Notes: generated by a model not told the origin, from the sequence alone. Numbered from the stretch's first letter, positions 1 to 9,231 are shown. The stretch is DNA of 64,000 nt from Oceanimonas baumannii (GCF_002245495.1 NZ_NQJF01000015.1:1-64000), one strand, 5' to 3'. Made by a program: numbers and translations.

Positions 1-240
1 ATGCTTGCGTCAGAGATACCGTTTTACGCTTGCCCAGTGACCATCCCACGACACGGCGAGAATACAGGTCGATGACGGCGGCAAGGTATAGCCAGCGTGA
101 ACCGACCCGGATGTAGGTCAGATCCGCTGCCCAATGTTGATTGGGAGCAGTCGGCTTTGGCTGGTCTTTACGTAGATTCACCGACTTCTGATAAAAACGA
201 TGCAATCCAGCTACTTTGCGATACACCCGGGCGACGTAAG
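1..240 (-). pseudogene. IS3-family transposase (OrfB) fragment
   Basis: Reverse-strand translation gives an integrase-core stretch of the IS3 OrfB type: residues like VYRKVAGLHRFYQKSV, then NQHWAADLTYIRVG and YLAAVIDLYSRRVVGWSLG. This includes the first catalytic Asp region (ADLTYI). The frame is open to the left window edge, so the 3' part may continue outside. On the other side it stops at a TGA about position 240, with no N-terminal half, no start codon and no visible terminal inverted repeat. It is therefore a 5'-truncated remnant unless the rest lies elsewhere. The family assignment is firm; activity is very unlikely. Confidence 0.8.
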
Positions 241-347
241 CTCAAATATCTTGCTGATTTATCCTCAATATTTCTAAAACGCTGAAGCTCATCATCAAAA
301 GCAGCGCGAGCATAGGTATAAAGAAATTCGTGCTTTTCACTCTTCAT
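238..347 (-). pseudogene. 5' end of an unrecognised gene, truncated at an IS3 junction
   Basis: An ATG at 345-347 is preceded by AAAGG about 7 bases upstream and begins MKSEKHEFLYTYARAAFDDE, followed by a charged helix containing the pattern IEDKSARYLS. This resembles the cytoplasmic start of small bacterial membrane proteins that open with such a helix before transmembrane segments; that link is recalled, not verified. After about 36 residues, near position 240, the reading frame runs into the IS3 transposase sequence in a wrong frame and ends at 168. The gene has lost its 3' part. Function unknown. Confidence 0.5.
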
Positions 348-407
348 CAATGAGCCTTTGGTTGTACTACGCGCAGAGCATAACATTTTGATAGTGAGCA
401 CGCTCAT

Positions 408-838
408 TTTTCTGCATACACACCAATACAGTTTTTATTCATAAACCACTGATAAAAATAATTTTTTCATAAATTTAGCCCACACAGCCATGAGTAAAAA
501 TGCGCATGCTCGTTATCAACGGCTGCCTGCTCACTATCTACATTTCCCTGCCGTAAACCACTCATAATATGAGTGTTTTTCCGCCTGTTTTGTTGTATAC
601 GAGCATGGCCTGGGTGATAGTGCGCACTGTGCCGGCAAGCAGGCTGATGTACTGTATAAACCATCAGTATTTTTGCTTCAGACAGGCTACCGCCGGATCT
701 TACGGGCGAACGGGCCTCTGACTGTGGGCTCTAATTTGGGCCGTTATTGTGCCTGCAGGAGTTAAGAATTTAAATGGGACTTTTGCACAATGGTGGTCTT
801 GCGTCGCGTTTTGGTGAAGGTGGCGTGATTAGTGGGAT
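408..838. other. intergenic stretch without a supported gene
   Basis: Short open frames here (for example 467-664 on the minus strand) have no recognisable protein pattern and no convincing ribosome binding site. No RNA gene was recognised. The first part (408-480) is distinctly AT-rich compared with its surroundings, which fits acquired DNA next to the IS3 remnant. Confidence 0.5.
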
Positions 839-839
839 A

Positions 840-987
840 GATTCCGGCTCGGAGGCCGGAATGACGGAGCTATGGGCTGGAATGACGGGGTTCCGGGAAT
901 AACTGAATATAAAAACGCCCGCGATGGCGGGCGTTTTGAGTTGGCTCGGTGCCGTCTGGTCTGGATTCCGGCCTTCGCCGGAATGAC
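840..987. repeat. REP-like palindromes flanking the muk terminator
   Basis: Two copies of a short inverted repeat of the form GATTCCGG-loop-CCGGAATGAC lie at 840-865 (loop CTCGGAGG) and about 964-987 (loop CCTTCG), with degenerate GGAATGAC copies near 879-886. The same motif family recurs in other intergenic regions of this window (19343-19370, 22009-22034), and a CTCCCGC variant at 7496, 10141 and 11451. Confidence 0.75.
911..937 (-). terminator. rho-independent terminator of the muk operon
   Basis: The stem CGCCCGC / GCGGGCG with loop GATG is flanked by A and T runs, so the minus-strand transcript ends in a U run. It lies about 85 bases past the mukB stop codon. The flanking runs would let it act on the plus strand too. 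Confidence 0.85.
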
Positions 988-1021
988 GCAAAATGACGAA
1001 GGCGAGAGTGACGAAAAGAAG

Positions 1022-4000
1022 TTACGCCGCCTCCCCCGCAAAGCCGCGCAGGCCCACTACGTGCACATGCTCCTGGTTGCCGTGCACCTTGCGGATCAGC
1101 TTGTAAGTGGTGCCTTTTTCCGGGCTGATGTTTTCCGGCGCTGCAATCAGCAACTGCATATCCTGTCGTTCGCACAGCTCGAACAGGGTGGCAATAGAGC
1201 GGACGTCGAGGCGCGCCGCTTCGTCGAGGAACAGCAAGCGGCAAGGCAGCACGTCGCGGCCCCGCAGATGGCGGGCTTCTTCTTCCCAGCTTTGCAGCAC
1301 CATCAGCAAAATGGCCTGGCCGGTACCAATGGCCTCACCGGTAGAGAGCGCGCCGCTTTCGGCACGCAACCAGCCGTCGGCACCACGCTGCACTTCAATG
1401 TCCAGTTCCAGGTAGTTACGGTAGTCGAGCAAGGCCTGGCCCAGTACCTGCGGACTGCGATCCCCCCGCTCCAGCTCGGGGTTAAGCCGTTGATACAGCT
1501 TGCCCATGGCCTCGGAGAAGCTGAGCTCCTTGCTGCTGAACAAGTCCTGATGGCGGCCTTCCGGGTCACTTAACGCATCCAGCAGGCGCTGATAGGTGTC
1601 GCGAATATTCACGTTCAGCCTCACCCCGGCCACCAGACCAAAGCGAATGTTCTGCAGGCCCTGGTTAAGCTGACGAATACGGGTCTGCTCGCGGCGGATA
1701 ATGGTGTTGATCTTGGCTGCCACTTCCACGGAAGACAGCGACAGCTGGCCTTCACGCAGGCTCAGCTCATCGGCCAGCCGTGCCAGCTCCACTTCCATTT
1801 CTTCCAGCGCTTCCACCGGATCATCCGCCCGGATAATGTCGTGACGAATGCGCGCCTTGAGATGGCGGAACACCAGAATGTAGAACTGTACCTTTTGCAG
1901 GGTGCTGCGATTACCTTCGGACAGACGCAGGGCATCACGCAGCTCTTCGTCGTGCTCTACCGCCACTCGCAGGGTACCCAGCGCCTTGTCAGACATGGAG
2001 CGTAGTTCGTCGGCATCCAGGTAGGCGAGCTCCGGGCGTTTAAGCCGGCGCTCTACATCATGCTCCCGCGCCAGCCGTTCAACCTTCGACCAGTTGGCTT
2101 TGTGAGCCACCAGCGCCTTGCGGGCGGCAAAGTAACCCTGGCCGTCTTTGGACAAACGCTGACTGAGGGAGTCGATCTCGCGCTTGGTCACCTGACGCTG
2201 AGCCTCGGTCTGGCTGCGCTTGTTACGGGCTTGCACCAGCTCGCTTTCCAGATCGCGCTTGGCGTCCCGGGCTTTTTGCTCCATGTCTTCGGCAAGCACA
2301 ATGCCCAGGGCCGCCAGCTCTTCGCGAAACTCGTTCAGAGTGCGGTTGCGGGCATCGCGGCCGGTTACCAGGGCAGTGCGGGCCTGCAGCGCATCGCTTA
2401 CCCGGCCGGACAACTGCTCGGCACGCAGTCCGGCCTTGCGCCGGGCTTCCTCGGCCAGGGCCAGTTTCGCCTTCAGGCTGTCGTTCATGGCCGAACTCTG
2501 GCTCAGAAGTTGCTCGGCATCTTCATAGGCCAGGTGCGGCACCCGAGCCACCAGCTGGTTCAGGGCATATGTACGGGCACGGGCTTCCGTCAGCGCGCTT
2601 TCAGCCTGTTCGGCCGCCGCTTTAAGGGCATCAACCCCGGCAGGATCCTGGCGCAGCACCTGCACCTGCTCGGCCAGCCGGCCCAGGCGCTGGCCGTGTG
2701 CGGCCATAAAGTGGCGTGCTTCGGTAAGTTTTTCTGCTTCCGCGCTGGCACTTTGCAACCGTTCAGCCACACCCTCGTCGGCAAGCAGCGAGGCCAACGG
2801 CAGCAATTTGTGCAGCAAGCCCTGTTGCTCGCGCAGGCTGTCCACTTTGCTGCCCCACTGCATACGCTGCTCGCTGAGAACGGCCCGCTCCTGCTCCAGC
2901 TCCTGCTGTTGTCCGGCCAGCTCAGCCAGTTGCTCTTCCGGGCTGGGAGTAAAGGCCTGTTGCAAGCCATCAGTGACAAAATCGCTCAGCTGATGATAAA
3001 GCCGGCTGTGTTTTTGCTGAGCAAATGCCGCCTCGGCGTAACGGGCATTTTCGGTTTCAAGCTCTTCTCGGCGCTTTTCCACCTGAGCTTCCCGGGCGGC
3101 ACGGCCAAACAGCGGTACGGCAGGGAAACGGGAATAGCGCAGCTGACGCTCACCGTTTTGCACATATACAGCCCGCTCCAGCTCGGTGGCCTGCAGCAGA
3201 TCTTCGTCAAAAGCGTCGGGATTACCCTGAATGAGGTACACATCGGGCGGACAGGTTTCCAGCGCCTGCAGTTTTTCCAGCGCGGCTTCGGGGTCAGCCA
3301 CTACAATGGCGTTACGGGCCGGGCCGTACAGCGCCTCGTAGTAAGGAGCATCTTCCACCGCAATGTCGTCGTACACCTCGCACAGCAAGGTGCCGCCCAG
3401 GTGCTCGCACAATGACACCAGCTCGGGAGAGGCATCACTTCCGCTGCTCAGCACGCGAATATGTTGCTCCAGCTGCTGCTTGGCGGCCAGAGCATGTTGT
3501 TTGGTCTGCTCGGCCTGATGCTCGTCGCGCAGGGCCTGCTGCATGGCGGTGGTAATTTCACTGCTGTCGGTGAGTGGCTTGTCTGCCAGCTCACGCAGCC
3601 GGTCCAGTGCCTGCTGAGCCTTATGCCAGGCCGGAGCCCGGGCCTTAAGCTCCTTGATCTGCGGTGCCAGCTGGCCTTCCGCAGATTGCAGCTGACGCAG
3701 GGCCTCGGTGCATTCGGCCAGCTGCTCTTCAGCCTCGGCTTTCTGCTCGTCAAGCTCGGCCAGCTGCAGTTCCAGTGATGCTTCGCTGTCTACCTTGCGG
3801 TTGTGACGCGCCAGCTCGGCTTGCAGCTCACGTACCTTTTGCAGCCGGGCTTCGGCCTGTTTGGCATCGTTAAGCGCACGGCGAATGCCTTCTTCCCGGC
3901 CGAGCAGGCTCTGATGCTCCCGGCCCTGTTCAATCAATTGCGTGGCTTTGCTAAAAGCAGCGGCGCGCTCCACCGGGCCGGCCACGGCTTCAAGCAGGGC

Positions 4001-5437
4001 CAACGCCTGGTCATACTGAGCCCGGGCGGCCTCGGCCAGAGAGAGTTGCTGACGTTGTTCCAGCACAGCCTGGGTCAGCGCTTGCTCGCGGGCCTGATGC
4101 TGCTGCTCCTGCTCTTTGGCCTGTTCAGGTTCAAGTGCGGGCAGTTCGCAGCGGGCACGCACATCTTCCAGTGCCTGACGGGCCTGACGATACTGAATGG
4201 CACGGGTCTGCTGGGTATCGAGCGCCTGCTGATAATCCGCCAGCTGGCTCTTCAGGCTGTCTACTTCGGCGTCGGCCTCGGTGCGGGTGTCTTGCGCTTG
4301 CTGATGTTCGTCCTGCAGCTCGGCCAGCATCTCTTCCTGAATGGCGAGTTTTTCTTCCAGCTCGTCCAGCTCCAGCTGGTAGGACTGAATTTTTTCATTG
4401 AGCTTGACCCCATTCAGCACTTTGGCCAGATGCTCGGAGGCAATGTCCAGCTCTTCGGTCAGCATGCGCTCCCTGGCCTGCAGGTGCTCATATTCATCGG
4501 CCAGATAAATCAGCCGGGCTTTTTCCTCGGCCAGAATGCGGCGCTCTTCCGCCAGTGCCTTGCGGGCCGACAGAGCGAGATCTGACAGCCGCTGCTTTTC
4601 GGCGCTGTTGCGCACGTAGTCGGCGGCGGCGTAATGGGTCGTTTCGGTGATCAACTGGCGGAACAGATCCCGCTGGCGCTGAGTCTCGCGAATGGACTCC
4701 AGCGTACGGCGGTTCTCAAAAATCGCCGCCTCCATGTCGGTAAAAGCCTTGCGGATACCGGCGTTTTCCGGCAACAGATAATCTTTCAGGCTGCGGCTGA
4801 TGGTGCTGGAAATACCACCGTAGAGCGAGGCTTCGATCAGGCGATAAAACTTCACCCGATCACGCTGATCTTTCAGCTTGCGTGGGGTCACGCCCATATC
4901 AAACAAAAAGTTATGGTATTCGCTCACCGTGTTGAAACGGCTGAAACGCAGGCCGGCCTCGGTGGCAGCACCTTTCAGCTCATTAAGGGAACGCACCTGG
5001 CCACGGCCGTCATCCAGACGCTGCAGCAGCAGCTCGGCAGGAGCCGCTGCTTCGCCAACGTCCTGCAGGGCAAAGGGCATCAGGTTGACCTTGTTGTCGC
5101 GGTTGGCCACCTGCTCCAGATGCACGCCAAACCATATCCGCTCCTGCTGAGAGGTGGTAACTTCAATCAGCGAGTAGCAGTGACCCCGCTGCAGCTTGCC
5201 GTACAGACCCTTATCACGACTGCCCGACTGACTGCCTGCTTCAGTGGTATTACGAAAGTGCAGCAGGCTGAGATCGGGGATCAATGCGGCAATAAAGGCC
5301 GCCATGGTGGTGGACTTACCGGCCCCATTGCCACCGGACAGTGTGGTTACCAGCTGATCCAGGTCAAAGGTGCGGGCGAAAAAGCCGTTCCAGTTAACCA
5401 TGGTCAGGGATTGAAACTTGCCTCGGGTCACACTCAC
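1022..5437 (-). CDS. mukB: chromosome partition protein MukB
   Basis: SMC-like ATPase of the MukBEF condensin, which compacts and helps segregate the chromosome. The 1471-residue length is close to the E. coli protein (1486). A Walker A motif GGNGAGKST lies near residue 35 in the typical MukB opening (NWNGFFARTFDL). Long coiled-coil arms follow, with a hinge region near the middle (YDDIAVEDAPYYEALYGP). The C-terminal half-head carries the signature region LRAESGALSTGEAIGTG and Walker B LLFLDEAARLD. The start is GTG at 5437, overlapping the mukE stop (GTGA), which indicates translational coupling. It is the last gene of cmoM-mukF-mukE-mukB. Confidence 0.98.
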   Translation of the reverse strand: MSVTRGKFQSLTMVNWNGFFARTFDLDQLVTTLSGGNGAGKSTTMAAFIAALIPDLSLLHFRNTTEAGSQSGSRDKGLYGKLQRGHCYSLIEVTTSQQERIWFGVHLEQVANRDNKVNLMPFALQDVGEAAAPAELLLQRLDDGRGQVRSLNELKGAATEAGLRFSRFNTVSEYHNFLFDMGVTPRKLKDQRDRVKFYRLIEASLYGGISSTISRSLKDYLLPENAGIRKAFTDMEAAIFENRRTLESIRETQRQRDLFRQLITETTHYAAADYVRNSAEKQRLSDLALSARKALAEERRILAEEKARLIYLADEYEHLQARERMLTEELDIASEHLAKVLNGVKLNEKIQSYQLELDELEEKLAIQEEMLAELQDEHQQAQDTRTEADAEVDSLKSQLADYQQALDTQQTRAIQYRQARQALEDVRARCELPALEPEQAKEQEQQHQAREQALTQAVLEQRQQLSLAEAARAQYDQALALLEAVAGPVERAAAFSKATQLIEQGREHQSLLGREEGIRRALNDAKQAEARLQKVRELQAELARHNRKVDSEASLELQLAELDEQKAEAEEQLAECTEALRQLQSAEGQLAPQIKELKARAPAWHKAQQALDRLRELADKPLTDSSEITTAMQQALRDEHQAEQTKQHALAAKQQLEQHIRVLSSGSDASPELVSLCEHLGGTLLCEVYDDIAVEDAPYYEALYGPARNAIVVADPEAALEKLQALETCPPDVYLIQGNPDAFDEDLLQATELERAVYVQNGERQLRYSRFPAVPLFGRAAREAQVEKRREELETENARYAEAAFAQQKHSRLYHQLSDFVTDGLQQAFTPSPEEQLAELAGQQQELEQERAVLSEQRMQWGSKVDSLREQQGLLHKLLPLASLLADEGVAERLQSASAEAEKLTEARHFMAAHGQRLGRLAEQVQVLRQDPAGVDALKAAAEQAESALTEARARTYALNQLVARVPHLAYEDAEQLLSQSSAMNDSLKAKLALAEEARRKAGLRAEQLSGRVSDALQARTALVTGRDARNRTLNEFREELAALGIVLAEDMEQKARDAKRDLESELVQARNKRSQTEAQRQVTKREIDSLSQRLSKDGQGYFAARKALVAHKANWSKVERLAREHDVERRLKRPELAYLDADELRSMSDKALGTLRVAVEHDEELRDALRLSEGNRSTLQKVQFYILVFRHLKARIRHDIIRADDPVEALEEMEVELARLADELSLREGQLSLSSVEVAAKINTIIRREQTRIRQLNQGLQNIRFGLVAGVRLNVNIRDTYQRLLDALSDPEGRHQDLFSSKELSFSEAMGKLYQRLNPELERGDRSPQVLGQALLDYRNYLELDIEVQRGADGWLRAESGALSTGEAIGTGQAILLMVLQSWEEEARHLRGRDVLPCRLLFLDEAARLDVRSIATLFELCERQDMQLLIAAPENISPEKGTTYKLIRKVHGNQEHVHVVGLRGFAGEAA

Positions 5438-6105
5438 TGCTCGTTCTCCTGCTCGTCTTGCTGTTCGGCTCCGGCCACGGCTTCGCCTTCTTTAATCATG
5501 CGCAGCTGCAGCTCGCGCGGATCTTCATCGCTGCGCACATCGGCGGCAAAACGGAATACCGCTTCGGTGATGCGGAATTTGTCCTGGCTGCCCACGCTGC
5601 TCACCATGCCAATACGCTTGAGCCGGCGAATGGCGCTTTTCAGTTTGTCAGCCAGCTTGCGCTTGTCGAGATCACTGCCGCCGGCACGCTGGTTTACCAT
5701 ACGCAGCAGCGCCTGCTCGTTGGACAAGGTCAAAATCTCTTCCTGCAGGTCCTCAACGGAAAACACCCCTTCGTTGATCAGCCGGTCCGGGCTCAGGTAG
5801 AGGTAGCACAGCACCTTGCCCACCAGCATTTCCAGCTCGGACAAAATGGAGGTGCCCAGTTCGCTGGTGGAGCGTGGCCGCAGGTAATAAAAACCTTCGG
5901 GAGCCCGAACCAGTTCGGCCTGATAGCGCTGATAAAAGGCGTCAAGCTCGGGGTAATATTCCTGCAACAGCGAATGCTGCTCCAGCTCGTCGGCGGTAAT
6001 GTGCCGGCCTGAACGCAACTGGTTGTCGAGAGCCGGAAACAGCGGATTGGCAATAGCCTGAACCAGACGCGGGTCCAGGGCCTGTTCAGTATTGGTCGAT
6101 AACAT
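5434..6105 (-). CDS. mukE: chromosome partition protein MukE
   Basis: Accessory winged-helix (kite) subunit of MukBEF that binds MukF and modulates MukB. An open frame extends upstream to 6183, but homology with E. coli MukE begins at MLSTNTEQ, giving 223 residues. That ATG at 6103-6105 has an AAGG about 9 bases upstream. The diagnostic segment NPLFPALDNQLRSGRHI and the run APEGFYYLRPRST are near identical to E. coli. The gene overlaps the 3' end of mukF by 20 bases and the mukB start by 4, typical of coupled translation. The C-terminus is acidic. Confidence 0.96.
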   Translation of the reverse strand: MLSTNTEQALDPRLVQAIANPLFPALDNQLRSGRHITADELEQHSLLQEYYPELDAFYQRYQAELVRAPEGFYYLRPRSTSELGTSILSELEMLVGKVLCYLYLSPDRLINEGVFSVEDLQEEILTLSNEQALLRMVNQRAGGSDLDKRKLADKLKSAIRRLKRIGMVSSVGSQDKFRITEAVFRFAADVRSDEDPRELQLRMIKEGEAVAGAEQQDEQENEQ

Positions 6106-7411
6106 GTGCTTGTACCTTGGCCCCGTGGGCATTAATGGGTTGCCAGTCGGGCATGGGCGCGCCGGCCAGTTCGCCGTCGGCATGGCCGAGCTTCACCGCT
6201 TCGTCGATCAGCAGGCGCGCAATGTCAAAGTGCTGGTAATGAGGGTAATCATTGAGGTAATCGCGCAGCACCCCGGCCAGATCCAATGGCTTGCCGGTGG
6301 CGGAGAACAGTTCCAGATGCTCACGAATACGGCCTGAAAGCTCGGCCGACACGTCGGTCATGTCCTGATATTCCAGTTCCACCGGCAGCTCGCCGGTCAC
6401 TTCCTCAGCGTAGGCGGCCATGGTCTCGTCGCGCAGTTCCAGCAACGGCAGGGTCTGACTGACCCGCAGCCGCCAGTTGTGGCTGTCAAAGTGGCGAATG
6501 GAATCACGCAGCCGCTGGCTGAAGGCGCGGTTCTTGTCCATGTCGATGGCGGTACGAATAAAGCGATGCACGTGGCGATCGTAGCGGGACCAGAGCTCGA
6601 TGCACTGGCTGCCCCAGTGAATAATGGCATCCAGCCGGGCCTGCAGTTGCTGGCACAATACTGCCACCGCCTCGCCCCGCGGGGTCTGTTGCAGCTGCTC
6701 TTCAATATTAAGCAGGCTTTGCTGCAGGCCATGGCCGGCCTGATCGAGGGTGTCCTGCAACTCTCGCAGGGTCACGCCGGTTTCGCGCAGCAGTTGCTCG
6801 CAGGCGTGAATGGCCTCGTGCCAGTTCTTGTTGAGCAATGACGCGATATTGGCCTTCACCGCGTTTTGCTGCTCGTCCATGGTGCGCTGGGTATCGTCGA
6901 TACGCGCCAGCTGCTCGGCAACCGAATACTTGAGCCGCCCCTCCACATTCTGGGCCCAACCCTGCTCATCGGGGTTGCCGGCAATGGCTTCGGCCACATT
7001 GTCCAGCTCCTGGGCAATGTGCTCCAGCAACAGCGACAGTTTTATCTGGCTCACTTCCCGCTGGGCAGAGAAAAACTCCACGATGGCGAGCCCCAGCCGG
7101 GTTAAACGATAGAGGCTTTCGCCTTCACCGCCGTCGCCCTGAAAGCGGCTTAGCATCCTCTGGCGCACCAGATCGTTAATGGCATTGTTGGCACGGCTGG
7201 TCTGGGTGTCGCCGGCCTGGTCAAAGCCCTTGCTCACATAGCCGAACGCATGGTGCAGCTCGGCCTCGGACAGTTGCGGCTGTTCGCCGCCCCGGCCAAA
7301 GATATGCACCGCCAGCAAAAAGGCCAGCCGGTCAGGGGGCAAGCTCACGCCTAAATTTTCCTCTCTGACCCAACCGATCCAGTCCGGCAGGGTGCGGGAC
7401 ATTTCCGTCAT
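6086..7411 (-). CDS. mukF: chromosome partition protein MukF (kleisin)
   Basis: Kleisin subunit that dimerises through an N-terminal winged helix and bridges MukB heads, carrying MukE. Length 441 residues against 440 in E. coli. Conserved stretches include RANNAINDLVRQR in the N-terminal domain, YDRHVHRFIRTAIDMDKNR in the middle, and the C-terminal end WQPINAHGAKVQAHVIDQY, which matches the E. coli terminus. The ATG at 7411 has GAGAG about 9 bases upstream; a second ATG three codons in is possible. It lies downstream of cmoM in the same orientation, separated by a 116-bp REP-type repeat. Confidence 0.97.
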   Translation of the reverse strand: MTEMSRTLPDWIGWVREENLGVSLPPDRLAFLLAVHIFGRGGEQPQLSEAELHHAFGYVSKGFDQAGDTQTSRANNAINDLVRQRMLSRFQGDGGEGESLYRLTRLGLAIVEFFSAQREVSQIKLSLLLEHIAQELDNVAEAIAGNPDEQGWAQNVEGRLKYSVAEQLARIDDTQRTMDEQQNAVKANIASLLNKNWHEAIHACEQLLRETGVTLRELQDTLDQAGHGLQQSLLNIEEQLQQTPRGEAVAVLCQQLQARLDAIIHWGSQCIELWSRYDRHVHRFIRTAIDMDKNRAFSQRLRDSIRHFDSHNWRLRVSQTLPLLELRDETMAAYAEEVTGELPVELEYQDMTDVSAELSGRIREHLELFSATGKPLDLAGVLRDYLNDYPHYQHFDIARLLIDEAVKLGHADGELAGAPMPDWQPINAHGAKVQAHVIDQY

Positions 7412-7495
7412 GGTGTTGCTCTCTTCACTTTAAATGCCGCCCGGCTAAGGCCCGGCGGCGCATGTTCTTTTTGTCGGGCCTGGCGCAGGCATGTC

Positions 7496-7611
7496 GTCAC
7501 TCCCGCGTAGGCGGGAGTCCATCCCACCGACACCGCCGGACTTTCAAACCAATACCAGGGCCGCAAACTCCGGAGCCGCTAGCCCTGGGTGCCCGCCTGC
7601 GCGGGCATGAC
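7496..7611. repeat. 116-bp REP-doublet / MITE-like element, copy 1
   Basis: Begins GTCACTCCCGCG and ends CGCGGGCATGAC, an imperfect terminal inverted repeat. Each end forms its own hairpin (CTCCCGC-GTA-GGCGGGAG and GCCCGCCT-GC-GCGGGC). A second copy of nearly the same length and internal order (shared CTTTCAAACC core) is at 11451-11567. Its right end overlaps the 3' end of cmoM and encodes that protein's last residues. Confidence 0.75.
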
Positions 7612-8385
7612 AGTCTGGTCATTTTTCTGAGCCAATACGTGCATATAGCGGCCCAGGTGCATAAATGGCTCAATACGGGAATGGGTCAACTCCATCTCGA
7701 TCAGCGCTTCCTCGGTGGGAAAGGGCCCATGCACGTTCGACATGTAGTCGTGAAACACCCGCACGCCACTGCGTCCGTTTATAACAAAGCCGAGCTTATG
7801 CAGCCAGTCGTCCACATCAGCGGGCCGGCAAGGCCAGCCTGGCGTCAGTTTCTGGCGTCGTTTTCTGACCAGATTGGCGTGCACATAATCGAAGTTGCCT
7901 TTTACCAGGCTGTGATAAAGCAGACCATCGCGGTTATAATACATCAGCGACAAGTGCCCGCCGGGCCGCAGCAGCGCGTTTAACGTGGCCAGCAGACCGG
8001 CCTGATCTTCCACCCATTCCAGCACCGCATGACACAGGATCAGGTCAAACCGGCCGATGTCAGCCTCGGTTAACGACTGTATGGGACCATGAATAAAGTC
8101 GAATTGTTCAGTCAGGTCCTTTTCAGCCACCTGCGTGCGGGCTTCATCCAGCATTTCTGCCGACAGATCACACAGCACTACGCTGTGACCCTCGGCGGCG
8201 AGCCGCTGAGAGACAGGGCCGAAACCACCACCGGCATCCAGAATACGCAGCGGCTGGTTGCCTGAAGGCAGCCATTCGGCCAGATCCCGCGCCAGCACCC
8301 GCAGGCGTATTTGCCCCTTGGTGGTGCCATAAATATTGCGGGAAAAAGTGCGGCTTTTGCCGTCAAAATTGGTATTGCGCGCCAA
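7579..8385 (-). CDS. cmoM: tRNA 5-carboxymethoxyuridine methyltransferase CmoM
   Basis: SAM-dependent methyltransferase that converts cmo5U34 to its methyl ester in some tRNAs (formerly SmtA). It matches E. coli CmoM at NFD...FSRNIYGTTKGQ, the SAM-binding motif RILDAGGGFG and the later HAVLEWVEDQ and LSLMYYNRDGLL. The only available start is TTG at 8385, since an in-frame TAA lies six codons upstream. The last ten residues (VMPAQAGTQG) are translated from the REP-like element at 7496-7611, not from ancestral coding sequence. Gene order with mukFEB and divergent elyC is as in E. coli. Confidence 0.95.
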   Translation of the reverse strand: MARNTNFDGKSRTFSRNIYGTTKGQIRLRVLARDLAEWLPSGNQPLRILDAGGGFGPVSQRLAAEGHSVVLCDLSAEMLDEARTQVAEKDLTEQFDFIHGPIQSLTEADIGRFDLILCHAVLEWVEDQAGLLATLNALLRPGGHLSLMYYNRDGLLYHSLVKGNFDYVHANLVRKRRQKLTPGWPCRPADVDDWLHKLGFVINGRSGVRVFHDYMSNVHGPFPTEEALIEMELTHSRIEPFMHLGRYMHVLAQKNDQTVMPAQAGTQG

Positions 8386-8457
8386 ACCCGGAGTTTCTTG
8401 CTGTTACGAAGACAGTTATTCTGGCACAACCCGTACGCTTAACAAATGCGAGAGTGC

Positions 8458-9225
8458 ATGCCCTTTCTCTTTTTGGCGAAAAAATGGCTGGGTAGCCTGC
8501 TTTTACCTCTGCCCCTGCTGCTTTTGATCGCATTTCTGGGGAGCATTCTGCTGTGGAAGCGCCATACACGCAGCGGAATGACCCTGATTTTAGCGTCGCT
8601 GCTGGCACTTGCTCTGCTCAGCACCCGGCCGGTGGCCAATTTACTTCTCGCGCCGCTCGAAAATACTTATGCCCCTTTTGAAACAGATGAACAATTGGTA
8701 GACGACATTATTGTGCTGGGTGCCGCTCAGGTCGCCGATCCGCGCCTGCCGCTGCTCAGTCAGCTGGGTAATGCGGCGCTGGCGCGTATCAGCGAGGGGG
8801 TGCGTCTGGCTCATGCTCACCCACAAGCCCGGCTGATTGTAAGCGGTTATGCCGGCGGCGAAGGCCGCTCCAGTGCCGAATTGTATGTCGAGGTAGCCCA
8901 GGCCCTTGGCATTGAAGCCGCCAGGATCACCATGCTGCCACGGCCCAGAGACACCGCCGAAGAGGCCGCTGCCATTGCTCCGCTGATCAAACACCGACAG
9001 GCGGTGCTGATCAGCTCTGCCAGCCACCTGCCCCGGGCCATGGCGCTGTTTGCCACCGAAGGAGTCAGCCCTCTGCCCGCCCCGGTAGATCATCAGGCCA
9101 AGGAAAGTACCAGTACCTTGCCGCTTTATACCTACCTGCCCAATGCCCGCTATCTGGAGCGCAGCGAACGGGCCTGGCACGAGTACCTGGGGCGGCTGTG
9201 GATACGCCTCAGGCGCAATGAATGA
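8458..9225 (+). CDS. elyC: envelope biogenesis factor ElyC (DUF218)
   Basis: Inner-membrane protein with a DUF218 domain, involved in peptidoglycan and undecaprenyl-carrier homeostasis in E. coli. Two N-terminal hydrophobic segments (residues about 8-25 and 33-52) precede the DUF218 domain with VDDIIVLGAA, RLIVSGYAGGEG, DTAEEAAA and the conserved SSASHLPRAM. I chose the second ATG (8458, GAGAG just upstream) because it aligns with the E. coli start (PFLFLAKK against LFTLKK); an ATG at 8446 would add four residues. Divergent from cmoM, as in E. coli. Confidence 0.93.
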   Translation: MPFLFLAKKWLGSLLLPLPLLLLIAFLGSILLWKRHTRSGMTLILASLLALALLSTRPVANLLLAPLENTYAPFETDEQLVDDIIVLGAAQVADPRLPLLSQLGNAALARISEGVRLAHAHPQARLIVSGYAGGEGRSSAELYVEVAQALGIEAARITMLPRPRDTAEEAAAIAPLIKHRQAVLISSASHLPRAMALFATEGVSPLPAPVDHQAKESTSTLPLYTYLPNARYLERSERAWHEYLGRLWIRLRRNE

Positions 9226-9231
9226 ACGAAG

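Noticed and set aside
467-664. 65-codon minus-strand frame near the left edge
   Set aside because: No ribosome site, no recognisable protein pattern, and composition unlike the coding genes.
770-1041. Small minus-strand frames with sequences like HSGEGRNPD and VIPAKAGIQ
   Set aside because: These are translations of REP-like palindromes, a common false gene call.
2060-5800. Several plus-strand frames of 260-451 codons opposite mukB and mukE
   Set aside because: They lie wholly opposite well-conserved muk genes and show only Leu/Gln-rich shadow composition.
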